A stretch of 64,000 nt of DNA from Dipteris shenzhenensis (Eukaryota > Polypodiophyta > Polypodiopsida > Gleicheniales). Positions within the stretch are counted from its first letter, which is position 1; each line of letters begins with the position of its first letter. The stretch is taken from NCBI GenBank assembly GCA_047967505.1, contig CM106538.1. The stretch is one strand, 5' to 3'. The translations under genes were made by a program, and so were the position numbers. The notes under the pieces were generated by a model that had not been told where the DNA came from, ran no database searches, and saw only the letters and a list, made by a program, of their open reading frames with translations. Below are positions 42,786-55,075 of this stretch, piece after piece.

Positions 42786-43855
42786 TATTCTTTTGGAGGT
42801 TGCATTTCAGCCTATCAGAATTGCAAGTTTCATGGAGTGGGGCAGGGACTCATAGTGGTATCTTGACCCTGATCCTATTCTCCTTGCGCTGGGGTCTTGG
42901 AGACTCTGGCTGTATGGTGGTTCCCCTATTATTGCATTGGGACCCAGGGGAGGGCGAATGGATTGATAAGGCTGGAGGCCCTCTAGAGCACCCCATTGGG
43001 ATAGTTTTCAGATTTCCACAGTTGTGCGGAAAAACTTCTAGCGTAGGCTTTAAAAATCACTCACGAATAGAAAGATCACTCTTTTCTTTAGGCTTTCTAT
43101 TCATTGAGGGATTGCAGTGAACCTATGGAGATTCAGGTTCGGTGCTGACCCTACTTGTCCTCGTTGTCACATTGCAATTGAGTCAGTACAGCATTGCCTT
43201 TGGGAGTGCAGATAGGCGAGGATGATCTAGAAAGATGTTGCTAGGATTTTCAGCATCTTTCATATAGTACCTTTCTATATGACCTGGGGTTCAGTGGCTT
43301 GGTTATCTCTTACTGGCCCTCTGGTGTTTTTTGAAGGACATGATCCAAATCCAGCTCTCATTGTACGGCGACACTCAGTGGAGTCTTGTTCCCTCCGGGA
43401 TGTTCCCTTCACTCCTTTCAGAGCTGCTCATGCCTCAATAGACACGTCTTGGGAGATTTTGGCTAGCATTGCAGCTTGGCATATTCGGAGAGCCAGGTGT
43501 ACAGAAGCGATTGAGGATATCCAGGTTCACCCTTTCCACGCTATGGCCAGTATTTGGACCGACACAGTACACACTCTGATGGCCATATGGGTGAGCATGC
43601 ACGGATCCTCCAGAGCAGCCACTGCCAGGAGAGTTACTTTTTTCATAGTTTGGAGAGGATCTCCTTTCTTCTCTGAGTCTCCCTCAGGGTTGAGATGGCA
43701 TTTTCAGCCTCCGCCTTGGTTTTTTATTAGCTCATTTTGAGCTGTTTTAATTCCTCATGCATTGCATGATGCACTCCCACATTTGAGCTTGCTCTCGCGG
43801 TTTTCATTCATACTTAATGAAGTAATTTTCTTGCAAAAAAAAGAAAGAAATCCCT
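42786..43855 (+). pseudogene. LINE family 1, outer copy, C-terminus and 3' end
   Basis: Frames match the C-terminal segment of ORF2: IRIASFMEW (inner copy RVRVVGLMG), LGSWRLWLYGG, HWDPGEG near 42940, then a zinc-binding segment near 43160-43210 (CPRCHIAIESVQHCLWEC), as in RT-linked zf-RVT domains. A 153-residue open stretch (43279-43740) ends in GLRWHFQPPPWFFISSF. The tail is AT-rich with an A-rich end (GCAAAAAAAAGAAAGAAA, about 43834-43851). It probably continues the outer copy broken at 31590, with about 640 bp missing. Confidence 0.68.
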
Positions 43856-43859
43856 TGAT

Positions 43860-44785
43860 CTATCAACATTGTCCTTCCTAGTGTAAAGCAATATTACAGG
43901 CTTGTACTCTGCCTAGACATCTTTTGAGGTGGATATGCCACTTGGTTTTAGATCCTTCTTAACATCCTCAAACCATAATCCAAGATGTGAAGCCTCAACC
44001 ATACATGTTTTACTTTGCAAGGCTGAACTTGTTGGCTGAACATTCTTCACCTCAAAGTATATCTTTTTTCTCTTCATTGACTACATTCATAAATTGCTTT
44101 CCGTCCACAACTTTATAGCATCCTCAACAAATGGTACTCTTTGAGAGATTGTATCAAGCATCACACTTTGGAGCATTTTGTATATATGTTGCAAAAAATT
44201 CATGGGAGGTGAATTATTGGATGAGAAGACTTTTCTTGGATTTGGCCAACGATAATCCACACTTTGAGTAGCCACTATGAAATAGGGATTCCTAGCCACT
44301 TGTATTCCTCAGAGTGTGGGATCGCAAGGTCTTTTTTTTTGTGTGGAGCACAGCATGCCTTGTCACTATTCAACTTTTCGGTCTTTAAGACATTTCTCAA
44401 GATCGGAACTAACCACTTCTGCTTTTGTGACTTTGTAAGAAAATTGGGGTTTTTAGAGCTCTCCCATTCCTTTTGCATTATGAATACGTAATACAATTTT
44501 AGAATTTTCTTAAAGAAACTATTAGATTACTTTTGAATTACCTTTGAATGAAAAGACAAGGTGAGTAACACCATTCAAAGGCATAACCCTTCTCCGTTCT
44601 TCAAGTTTTTCCGTAGAGCCAACGTCCAACTACAAATCAACAACCCATTAAAAAAATACAAGTAAATACAAGGAGTTAAAGGAATTTAACCAAATCAAAC
44701 AAATGTCTAGAAACAACTCAGAGAGAGGTTTCAAAGTGTGATTTTAAGAGTTTCAGCTTCACAACAATCCAAAATTGTATTGGCA
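43860..44785 (-). other. Unrecognised sequence with two possible minus frames
   Basis: The minus frame 44299-44087 (NFLQHIYKMLQSVMLDTISQ, RVPFVEDAIKLWTES) has protein-like composition, and further in-phase pieces seem to continue below it to about 43915 across stops. I do not recognise it. It may be an old gene or element fragment. Confidence 0.3.
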
Positions 44786-44789
44786 GCTC

Positions 44790-45365
44790 TCAAAAACATT
44801 TTTTCCCTCCTAAATGTGGCATGGTACTGAACAAGTGAAAGGTAGTGGGCCTGGGCATAGAGGACATGTCCAGCAGTTCCTGCATCAAAACATCATATAG
44901 AGAGCATGCATAAGTGTGCCATACATCTGGATCACAGTGACGGGAATAGGTGGCTTCCCCTTGATAGTCTCCTCCTAGAAATGATCTGATAATCTTGTCC
45001 ATCCTGTGTGTGAGAAAGGCCCACCTCTTATGGCATGTCAGTCGTCAGAAGATCCGTTGTGCCTTAGATGTCGTCAAATGGCGGAGGGCTCGCTCCCTAT
45101 GAGATGGGCTCTCGCTTCTCTGCACTCATCGTCAAACCAAGGGTTTTGAGGCATCTTCCAATCTTGGGCCCGTGTTGATCGGGTCATGGGAAACGATCTG
45201 GTGGCAGCATCTTGTACCACTAAGGCAAGGGGGTCCGAGGTGAGGGCGAGGTCTATATCATCTCCGAGTAGGGCCGGAAGCTCTTTGGCTAAGTGACTCG
45301 CATATATTGGGTCAAGGGCACGATCAAAGTGGATCTGGTTACGGGAAGGCGTGAGAGAAGCTCTC
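44790..45365 (-). pseudogene. LINE family 2 fragment, reversed 5' part
   Basis: Minus sequence from 45365 downward matches the copy at 7490-7960 (CACTTAGCC...AGAGCTTCCGG, then TGGAAGATGCC, then ATGCCCAGGCCCAC near 44855). It meets plus-strand family-2 sequence head-to-head at about 45366, where the plus part starts with the following region of the same element. Confidence 0.65.
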
Positions 45366-45814
45366 CCCGCTTGGTTTCAGAGGGGTAGAGAGGAGAACTG
45401 ATGCTAGATATCTATATTGCTACTTTTCTCTAAGGGTAAGCGACTGATTCCCATCACTAATCTAAGCATCTAGCACATGTACCCAGGTCCACCACATCCA
45501 TCTTATTCACAGAATGTGTGAGAGTTGCACTGTGCCGGCTCCACAACTGGAAAGCTCTGGACCATGAGGGGCTATAGACCGAGTACAGGACCATGAGAGG
45601 CTATAGACTGAGTACTTTACTACTTTGTACATGGGCAGGAGGTTTCAGCTTTGATCCTAGCACAGATGTTCAATCATGCAGTATGTCACAGCTTCCCACC
45701 TACTTGGAGTACCATAACCATTGTGCCGATACACAAAGCAGGGGATGCCATGGACACGAGAAATTACCGCACACTCATGATTGGCCACACATTGGCAAAG
45801 ATCTATGGATTGAT
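45366..45814 (+). pseudogene. LINE family 2 copy, first half
   Basis: Plus frames read LAQMFNHAVCHSFPPTWSTI, PIHKAGDAMDTRNYRTLMIG and HTLAKIYGLILE (45654-45815), the beginning of the RT. The copy is interrupted directly after GLILE by a minus-strand copy of the same family and resumes at about 46786. Confidence 0.75.
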
Positions 45815-46785
45815 ATTAGAAAGAAAGAAAGAAAAAGGCCTCGCGGGCCTATGGAACAAAGTGACACCAAAGAGAAAAACTCATACAAGCCACAAGGGGC
45901 TGAGGCAAAGGGCGCGCTAAGACCCTTTGCTGAGTACTGTGCTGAAATAAAAAGAGCTCATTGGCTCAAACAAAAACAAGTACAAAAATAAATAAATATA
46001 TCATATCATATCATGTGCTATCTGCTATCGGGAGCAGCAGGCTCAGAAATGGCACTGGACTGGAAACTCAAAAACCGAAACTAGGCACTGTGGTGGCTCG
46101 TCTATGAGCGGTGAAAATGTCTCGAATTTGAGTCTGTCTGGCTGTCTCATACTGTAGCATCGGAGGGGGGCGTGGTCTCCTTGATCTTTGAACCGCTGAG
46201 CTATGTTCAGAGTGACCCCTCGTCTCGGGCAGTCCCCTCTGAGGAAAGCTGTGATAGGGCAAACCTCAATCGAGTGTGCTCTGGGCGGTCTCTGTGTCGT
46301 GGGTGGCCTCTACAGTCCTCTCTCGGTAATCCAGGCTGCCCGCATAGCAGCTAGCTCCTCCTCCACAACCCCACTGTGTCCTGGAGTTGACTCGAATGCA
46401 TAAAAATCTGTGATGTGCCACTGTCTGTGGTTAGCCTCTGCAACCTCCTGTGGTGTGATTGCCTCCTGCTGCTCTCTGATCTGTCGTAGCAAGATCTCCC
46501 TGTGTCGACGCATCTCAAGTAGGTAGAGCCCAATGCAGACCTGGTCATGGAAATGGATCAAGCGTGATAGTGGGCCGAAGCCACTCCTGTCCTGATAGAG
46601 GCAATGGTATCGTCCCCGGATCTCGTAGTAGGCTGGGCAAGTGCAAAGAAAGTGTTCCTCTGTCTCAACCACTCCCAATGTGCATAGCGTGCACGTCCAC
46701 TGCTCTCTAGGTATACGTGCCACTCTCCCTGTCTCAATCCTCAGCTGATGGGATGAGACCCGCATCTGCCCAATGGCGATCCTCA
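45815..46785 (-). mobile_element. LINE family 2 copy inserted in another copy, 5'-truncated
   Basis: The minus frame 46765-46310 is open for 151 residues and is the best-preserved C-terminus of the family: SSHQLRIETGRVARI, WTCTLCTLGVVETEEHFLC, CPAYYEIRGRYHCLYQ, GLYLLEMRRHREILLRQIRE and HITDFYAFESTPGHSG. CTLC...EEHFLCTC is a Cys/His zinc-like motif. A further frame (46262-46068) ends TRQTQIRDIFTAHRRAT. The 3' end (minus) has a perfect hairpin AGGCCCGCGAGGCCT (45851-45837) and a (TTTC)n tail. The host LINE continues in frame on either side. Confidence 0.78.
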
Positions 46786-49010
46786 GAGAGAGAGATCACT
46801 TCTACATAGCGGCAGATGAAGAGCGGGCTTTGGGATAGGCTGTTTTCTTGAGGCAGCATTCCACTCTTGACCACATCTTCACCCAAGGGCCGTCATTGAG
46901 GAGGCGAGATCAAGATCCAAGAAAGTCTATGCTTGCTTTGTAGACTTTCGGAAGGCCTTTGACGCAGTCCTACCAATTTTATGATTAGGAGACTCCAGGA
47001 GATGCAGATCCCAAGAGACATGATTTGGGGGGCAATGAGCCTTTATGAGTTAGTCAAAGATAGAGTGTGTGCCCTTGGAGGCCTGCCAGATTGCATTGAG
47101 GGCACGATCGAAGTGAAGAAGGATGCCCCCTCTCACTGACACTCTTTGGGCTTCATATTCAAAAGATCATGACTTTCATTGAGCGCCCGGGAGGGCATGG
47201 ATCCTTGCTTGCTGATTTGATGATATAGGTACTGTTGTACACAGATGACATAGTCCTCATATCCTATTCAACGATAGGCCTATAGAGACACCTAGAGGCC
47301 CTAGAGGTGTTTTGCAAGGAGAGAGACTTGGCAATCAACCTTGGCAAGACCAAGGTTATGATCTTCAACACCTCATGGGTAGTACTTCATCGACATAGTT
47401 TCACTTACTGAGGAGAGCCAATTGAGATCATGATGTCATACACCTGTCTAGGAGCAGTCTCACAGGGCTAGTTTTCACAATGACACATGCAGCCCAGGCA
47501 CGGATCACACAAGGCTTTGAATGGATTAGAGCAACAGTGCTTTTGGGCACATTTCCAGGACCCCCCGAAGAAGGGATGTCTATTTGATACACTAATGAGG
47601 CTGACAGACATATATGCAGCACCCTTCTGGTGGGAGGGGGGTGACCCATCGGCGACCGAGTAGCAAGGATTTGAGTAGCTATAGGTAATTCTGGGATTTT
47701 GGATGATTCAAAGTAAGCCCTTGGTTTCTGAATAGATCGTACAAGTAGACGTTGTTATGACACCATTTCAGATTGATGGCATCCTCCATATCTTCACAAG
47801 GTTTGGCCCTGCCTAGCTGAAGACTACTGAGGGTGGCATTAGAGTCATCTATATGACTAGCCAAGAGAGGGTATGCATTCTTATCCAAATGGTTGGCTAG
47901 TTAGGTTGTTCAGAGACTGCCTTCCCCCCTTCCAGTATAGCTTGGATGCCTCGTCCCTCCAGATTTCACGAGATGAGATCATACAGTTGGATCTTCTCTA
48001 GTGGGACTTGGGGGGGACCACGAGTTTCCCACCAAGAACCAGTTCTACCACAATCATTTCTTGAGATGTCAAAGGACGGGGTGATTATCACACGTCAATA
48101 TCTGGAGGATAGACGGGTCTCACACGCGCTAAGAATTGCCATCGAACAGATATGGGTCTCATCTCACCAGCTGAGGATTGAGGCAGGGAGAGTCATAGGC
48201 ACGCCTACGGAGTAGAGGATATGCAAGCTATGCACTTGGGCAGAGGTAGAGGCGGAGGAGCACTTGCCCAACATACTATGAGATCTAAGGATGATATCAC
48301 TCTCTCTTCGAAAAGGAACATGGTTTTGGGCCACTCTCCCGACGACTAATCCACTTTCATGACCTTGTTGGCCTCTATTTGATGAAGATTTGGCAATAGA
48401 AAGAGATGTTATTGCAGCAAATCAGGCAATAGGAGGTGACAGTGCCACAGGAGTCTAGCCGTGCGCAGCGACATGTCACAGACTTTTATGCTTTTGAGTC
48501 CCGCCCTAGGACAAAGTGGAGTAGAGCAGGAGATAGCCAACATGAGGACAGCATGGACAACAGGAAGAGATGGCATGGAGTGGTGGAGCCAAGGACACAG
48601 AGACCACACATGATGTAGAGATTGACCAGAGCATGCACGCTGGAGGTCCAGCCCATCCTAGCTCTTCTCAAAGGGAACTATCCAAGCCGAGGTGTCACTC
48701 TTGATATGGCCGACTAGATATAGAGACCACGCCCCCCGCCATAGCCCCCGTCCGGCAAGAGATGGCCCGACAGACAGACATATGAGACATTTTTGCAGCC
48801 CACAGAAGAGCCGCCATGGCACCTAGTCGTGTGTTTGAGTACTAGTTGTTTTTTAGTACAATCTTTGAGTACTATTTTCCAGATTTTGAGTTTTCATAGC
48901 ATGGAGCTCAGCAAGGGCCTTAGCGAGCCCTTTGCTTCAGCCCACAATGGCTTGTATTAGTTACCCTTGAATTTTGTATCTCATAGATCCACGAAGCCTC
49001 TAATCACAGG
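46786..49010 (+). pseudogene. LINE family 2 copy, second half
   Basis: The host copy resumes with FLRQHSTLDHIFT near 46848 and KVYACFVDFRKAFDAV near 46920-46970. The expected GVKQGCPLSPTLF region is damaged near 47110-47160. LLYTDDIVLISYST is at 47232-47275 with an intact YTDD-type box, followed by LGKTKVMIFNT. The end region has QFYHNHFL near 48040 and RIEAGRVIGTP near 48175. The 3' end at 48980-49031 has CTCATAGATCC and a (CTTT)n tail. Confidence 0.68.
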
Positions 49011-49039
49011 TTATATATCTTTCTTTCTTTCTTGTTCTC

Positions 49040-49800
49040 TTCTCTTTTCCGTCTACTCTCTTGAGTGAGGATTTCAGTCCTTGAGTGCATTTGGAGTGTT
49101 TGGAAAGAGCTCTATAGATCATTTTGCTATGTGTGAGCTTTGAGAGATTTAGACCTCTACTCTTCGACACGATTCCCTGTCTGTGCCAATGCTCCACTGC
49201 AGGCTGATGTGTGATCAATCCTCCCCATTTGGATCCTCTTGCCTAATCTCACTAAATAGTGGAAAAAAGGAATATTTGGGGCATCTTGAATGAAAGGGTC
49301 TCTCTCAAACCACTTTCTTGAGTCCCATCGAAGCTTCTGCAATGGTCTAAACCTCCAAGCTACCTTCTTTGCTGTGCATGGATCTAGATCAATGTACCAC
49401 CTCCTATGATGCCGAGCTACAATCTTGACTCTCTAAGGCATACATGCCCCAAAGTCCTCCTTTTTTACCTCATGTCTCTGCATCTTGCCATCACCCCACA
49501 CCGTAAATGTGAAAGAGGATGAGGTGAAAGCAAGATCCCATGTCTCATAAAATACCCCCAAGCCATGAATGAGCATGTGCAATCTTTGGCTCCTAAAGTG
49601 CTCTCCAATCCTTAGAGACTGCACTCTCAAGTTTTCATTCATGATCATCAAACAAGTTTTCATTTAGGATCATCAAATAGATTTCTGAGTACACTACAAA
49701 AGGTTGGAATGATGTGCCACTGAAATATTTTGACTTTAAAGAAATGATGGCTAGGACCACACTTGCTACATGGTATTAATAATACTCCAAGGGTTGGCTG
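49040..49800 (-). other. Unrecognised minus-strand coding remnant between two LINEs
   Basis: Minus frames join up as one old coding sequence: HGLGVFYETWDLAFTSSSFT and WGDGKMQRHEVKKEDFGACM (49580-49440), then RHHRRWYIDLDPCTAKKVAW and LRWDSRKWFERDPFIQDAPN, IPFFHYLVRLGKRIQM (49415-49215). It has a normal protein composition and few stops. I do not recognise the family. It may be a transposon protein or an old host gene. Confidence 0.35.
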
Positions 49801-49804
49801 TGAT

Positions 49805-51435
49805 GATGATCTAGGTCGGATTAGGTGCAGCAACATAGGCCAGATCATGGCAACGATGTGGAAGGGGACATGGCAACGATGCCCCCTCTCACCGACACTC
49901 TTTGGGCTCTATATTGATGAGATCACGACTTTGACCATCGTAAATAGTTCTAAACCATTTTACATCAAGAATGAAAATACTAAATCATATGAAATCAATT
50001 TCATAGAGCAGGGATCCTTGCTTGCTGATTTGATGATAGAGATACTGCTACACACAGATGACATAGTCCTCATCTCCTGTCAGCGATAGGCCTATAGAGA
50101 AACCTAGAGGCCCTAGAGGTGTTTTGCAGGGAGAGAGACTTAACAATAAACCTTGGCAAGACCAAGGTTATGATCATCGACACCTCACGGGCAATACTTC
50201 ATCGACATAGCTTCACTTATTGAGGAGAGCTGGTCGAGATCGCAGTCTTCACAAGGCCAATTTTCACAATGACTCATGCAGCCTAGGCACGGCTCACACA
50301 AGGCTCTGGCTCGATTAGAGAAACAGTGCTTTTAGGCACACTTCCAAGACCCCGGGATGGCTATTTGATACACTAGTGAGGTTGACAACCATTTATGCAA
50401 CACCCTTCTGAGGGGGTGACCTATCGGCAACCGAGTAGCACAAATTTGAGTAGCTACAGGTGATTATGGGATTTAGGATGATTCGGAGTAAGCCCTCAGT
50501 TCCTCAACAGATCGTACAAGCAGAGTTTGTTATGACACCACTCCAGATTGATGCCATCTTCCATATCTTCACAGGGTTTGGGCCCTGCCTAGCTGAAGAC
50601 TACTGAGGGTGGCATTAGAGTCATCTAGACAACTAGCCGAGAGAGGGGTTTGCACGGCTTGGTACACGCACATATCCAAACTGGTTGGCTACTTAGATTG
50701 TTCAAACGGACTACCTTCCCCCCTTTCAGTACAGCTTGGATGCCTCATCCCTCCAGATCTCACGAGATGAGATCATACAATTGGATCTTCTCTGGCTCTA
50801 CACATTGTGGACTTGGGGGGGACCAGGAGTTCCCCACCAACAACCAGTTCTACTACGATCATTTCTTGAGACATCAAAGGATGGCCAGGTGATTATCACA
50901 TGTCAGTATCTGGAGGACAGACGGGTCTCACACATGCTGAGCATTGCCATCGGACAGATATGGGTCTCATCTCACAAGCTGAGGATCGAGGCAAGGAGAG
51001 CCACAGGCACGCCTAGGGAGTAGAGGATATGCAGGCTATGCAACTGGGCAAAGATAGAGGCAAAGCAGCACTTCCTATGCACTTGCCCGACATACTATGA
51101 GATCTAAGAACGATGCCATTGTCTCTTCCAAGAGGGACACGGTTTTGGCCACTCTCATGACTAATCCACTTTCATGACTAGGTTTTTGTTGGCCTCTATT
51201 CGATGGAGAACCAGCGACACAAAGAGATGTTATTGCAGCAAATCTGGCAATAGGAGGTGACAGTGCCACAAGAGGTTGACCGTGTGTAGCGACATGTCAC
51301 ATACTTTTATGCTTTCGAGTCAGCCCCAAGGGAAAGTGGAGTAGAGGAGGAGAAGATAGCCAAAATGAGGACAACATGGACAACAGGAAGAGACGGCATG
51401 GAGCGTTGGAGCCCAGGACATAGAGACCACACATA
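49805..51435 (+). pseudogene. LINE family 2 copy (RT to C-terminus)
   Basis: RCPLSPTLFGLYIDEITT (49880-49935) is the RT motif before the catalytic box. A 70-bp A/T-rich insertion at about 49940-50010 interrupts it, then GSLLADLMIEILLHTDDIVLIS (50018-50080) with the box altered to HTDD. C-terminal blocks follow at 50815-51010 (QFYYDHFLRHQ, SSHKLRIEARRATGTP) and 51300-51330 (TYFYAFES). No CT tail is seen. Confidence 0.68.
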
Positions 51436-51766
51436 AATAGTAACCCATGTATAAAGAATGTCAGTAAAATACTAACCCTTGTGGGAGACTAGTTTGTAAG
51501 CATTCAAATTTCCACAAAACCATGTATAAGGCAAATGCAAGAATGAAAGCACAAAAGCAGCTCATTACAGTATTCAACCATCAATGTAAAAATGCAGTGC
51601 ATGCAAGGAAGGACCTGGATGCATGATCGGAGCAGCTCGGTTGTGATTTCTGTCACCATGATTATGTAGACACAATCCAACTAGTCTCGTGCAGGCAGCA
51701 TATCTGTAATGGAGTCGATCATAGTAAGAAACCAGTTACCAAACCATAGCTGCAAATAAAAGATAA

Positions 51767-51808
<42 letters not shown>

Positions 51809-52172
51809 TCCAGCAGTTTTGAAGTATGGATGATGTTTATTGCATTATCTCTGTACACAGATTATAAAATTTATTTCAGCAATCATTACTTTTTTAATAT
51901 GAAGTTCCACCTACATTACAAGTCCTTTGGGTACAAGTTTCCACACCTACATTCCAAGTCCTTTGGGTACAAGTTTCCACACCTTGCAAATAGTAATTTG
52001 CTTCTACTTAATAAAAAAGGTGAATGATATATATCTATCATTCATTAGGCCTGCCTATGGGTGATTGAAATGCTTAAGAGAGCATAAAATTGGAGGCATG
52101 AAAAGGAAAGAGTGTACAAAGAGTATTAAATGCAAATGGTCCAATAGTCAACAAGATGAATTTCATTGAGAG

Positions 52173-52218
<46 letters not shown>

Positions 52219-52251
52219 AAAGGAGAAGAGAAAGGGGAGAGGGGAGGGAGA

Positions 52252-52291
<40 letters not shown>

Positions 52292-52966
52292 GAAGTCACT
52301 AAATGCATGCATTAAAGCCTCTTACAAGGAGCATACTTGGACACCAATCACCTTTGTACCAAAGTCATAAATACCAGCCTGCCAAAGTTGCTAGCAACCA
52401 ATAGGAAATTCTCACCCCAACAAATAGAAATAATCAGGATTTTCAGCTTTGCAAAACTCGAACCGTTGCTAAGGCTACCCAGAGGGCAGGCCAAAAAGGG
52501 ATACAGGACTATAATAGATATGATTGTACAGAAACCCAAGATTGATCTCAGTAAATCAACACTTGCACAATTACTTGCAATAAGAACGCAGTCGGCATAG
52601 CAAGTCTACATGTGCATTGTGAGGATCTATTGAAGTCAACCACAGACATAGAATGATATGAAGCAGCTAGTTCATTCTACTTGTGTTCAGACACGGAAAC
52701 TCTGGCCTTTGACATCTGATGCAAGGACAGGAATGGCCAACTATGTAGCAAAACTTCAATGCTTGATGCAATAATTGGCAATTCTACTAACAAACATAGA
52801 GGTTAGCTATCCCAATGCTGCCTCTAGTCTTTGCCTGATTTCTCCACAAAAATTTAACGGTTTTCGGACTAACGCCTGATGTAAAAAAGCACCAGAAGGA
52901 GACTAGGATGACAAGATAGATCTACCTAGTCCAGAAGATGTCATGCTTGAAGATAGATGTATAGAG
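51436..52966. other. Microsatellite-rich stretch, no recognised gene
   Basis: It holds (TG)n at 51768-51806, a 36-bp unit repeated twice (51909-51944 and 51945-51980), and an AG-rich stretch at 52179-52289. An 87-residue plus frame at 52337-52600 (SFAKLEPLLRLPRGQAKKGY) is not recognised. The stretch GAGAGCATAAAATTGGA at 52077 recurs at 58540. Confidence 0.6.
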
Positions 52967-54094
52967 TGTTGTAAAATATGGAAGGTCACCTCCCCATATG
53001 TAAGCTCCCATATGAGGAGAGGGTGAACCTAGGGTTTGAGAGACTGCCACATGGGCAGCATCATGGCTGCCATGTGGGCAAGGATCAAACAAAAGAAAAT
53101 AGGAATATCTGGAAACTTCTCGGAGCATAGATCAGCACAGTGGGTGAGGCCATTGGTAGAGGCAATTCCAGGAGCAAATCTGTGGCTGAGTGGAGCTCCA
53201 GAGGAAGGCAAGAAGACTGCGACAGATGGCGCATTTGTACGGAACAGGTGGCGGGGATATCAGGCCCTGGATCTGGCCTGGCAGGAGCAGTAAGAAGGCG
53301 GGGTTATCCCAGGGTGCAAGCGCCTAGGTGGCGAGGTCTTTGGCGGGGATTGTGGGCAGGCTAATGGCCTGCAACAAGCCCAAGAAGAAGGTGGGTAGGC
53401 ACCAAGGAGGTCGGCTAGTACAAGGACTGGTTGGGCTGGTTGGAGCCAGCCAAACAGAGCGGGGCTAGGCAGATCAAAGGGTTGGGCTTTAGTGTGGAAA
53501 GGAGGGGCCCACAAAGTCGGTGGGGAGCAGTAAAAGTCAGCCAATAAGGGGACTGCCAGTCGGTCCTGTTTGGGGGGCATTGAGCCCTATAAAAGGAGGC
53601 CTTTGAGGCCTCATTTTGGTGTCTAGCAGCGCAGCCTTTATAGAGCAGAAAAGAGCAGCAGAAGACCTCTTCCTAGGCCTAAATCCAGGAAGTAAAGGAG
53701 GGTCAAAGGAGCTGCAGACTTAGCTCATCATTGGCTGAAGCCTAGGCTGTCTTCCAGGGCAGTAGGGTGCTGAGATCTGAACAAAGAGTCTACATAAGCT
53801 TGAGGTGGAGCACGCGGACTCAGAGATCTAGAGGTGCTAGGCATTTATGGGAGAACCTTTTGGTATTGTACCTTGTCCAATGTGTGGACGGACGGAAATA
53901 TAAAGTGTTGCTTCTATATTTGTCAATGAGCACGGTCTATTTGCTAGTCTGCACATACACATCTGCACATACACATGAATGTTGTGAAGTACACACACAC
54001 TTGATGAAGGTTGATTCCATAGTGAAACACCTCCGCGTGTAATTCCTGGGCTAATCTCTCAGATACCCTCTGGTGGGATTTCAGTTTTCTAACA
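52967..54094 (+). repeat. Left LTR of gag-only element
   Basis: It begins near TGTTGTAAAATATGG and ends TTTTCTAACA. TATAAAA is at 53588-53594 and gives a plausible start just downstream. It is clearly diverged from the right LTR. Confidence 0.82.
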
Positions 54095-54309
54095 TGGTAC
54101 TAGAGCCCTAATAGAGGTTCTCGGGAAGTGGAGCTTGAAGGCAAGGACCTTGCTGAAGGACGAACTTGATTCATTTGTTCGCGTTTTGGTGTCTGAAGGA
54201 TTATACTCAGACGGAAGCTCAAGTTCAAGTAGACGCCTGAAGGATTGTACCCAGTTGGAAGGATCAAGTGTACGACACACTAAACCTTGTTTTTCCTATT
54301 CATTATCAT

Positions 54310-55075
54310 GGCTGATAGATACCAGATTCCAAACTTTGGTGAGACAGGCAAGCTCAACAAGACCAACTACCCATTGTGAAAAATGAAGGTTCGGAGCCAC
54401 TTGGTATTGAGGGAGTCATGGGGGATTGCGACACCAGCAGACCCTATCTTAGTGAGGGCATCGCACATCCGAGATGCGGAAGCCTTGGCTATCATTGTGG
54501 GTACAACTATGGATATGGTGCTACTGCACATTCAGATGGTGGACACTTCTTTTGAGGCTTGGATGACATTGAGGGATATGTATGAGCCCGACAATGAGGT
54601 GAGAGTCTTGGACCTCTAGACAAAGCTATATGGCTTGAGTATGGATGAAGGGGAATCGGTACAGGAACACATCACCAAGATGAAGGTGATGCGGGGGATC
54701 AACTGGCGACAATTGGTCAAAGGACGAGCTCAAACAGGATGGAAGGCTGTCGCTGGTAATGCTCCCCGGAGCTATAGTAGTTTTATGACTAAGATGACTG
54801 CACGGCACGGGGCGGTGCTAGTGACTTTTGAGGAGCTGGTTCCACTACTGCTGCTACAGCAAGAAGCTTGGGAAAAGAAGTATGATGGTACGAATAAGGA
54901 TGACAAGGCCTTGGTAGCTAAGGATAGGAGCAAAGGAAAGGGCAAGGGTACGCCTGACAACAGCAAGCCCAAATCTGATGAAGGAGTGGACTCTTCAGAT
55001 GAAGACAACAAGAAGAAGAGAACGCAAGAGAAGACGTGCTTCTACTGCAATGAAAGATTGCAAAAACAAGAAGGC
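54310..55075 (+). pseudogene. Gag of the gag-only element
   Basis: Starting at ATG 54310, frames read MADRYQIPNFGETGKLNKTN (ending in a stop near 54378), then MKVRSHLVLRESWGIATPAD, AEALAIIVGTTM, SFEAWMTLRDMYEPDNE, a stop at 54617, and LSMDEGESVQEHITKM, ending in a Lys/Asp-rich segment. The last part has TCFYCNERLQKQEG, the start of a zinc knuckle (CX2C) whose second half (MKDCKNKK) is in another frame. UBN2-type gag with two stops and a frameshift. Confidence 0.72.

Noticed and set aside
31578-42832. TTGCAAGTT near 31583 and 42824 as target-site duplication of the inner LINE
   Set aside because: The right copy lies in LINE sequence that aligns to ORF2 (IRIASFM against VRVVGLM), so it is internal sequence of the outer copy.
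46172-46403. Plus frames at 46.2-46.4 kb
   Set aside because: Antisense of the well-preserved LINE C-terminus on the minus strand.
52179-52308. Ser/Leu-rich minus frame at 52.1-52.3 kb
   Set aside because: Translation of an AG microsatellite.
53245-53580. Pro/Leu-rich minus frames in the LTRs at 53.3 and 56.2 kb
   Set aside because: They lie inside LTRs, upstream of the TATA box, antisense to the element; the similarity between the two is that of the LTRs themselves.
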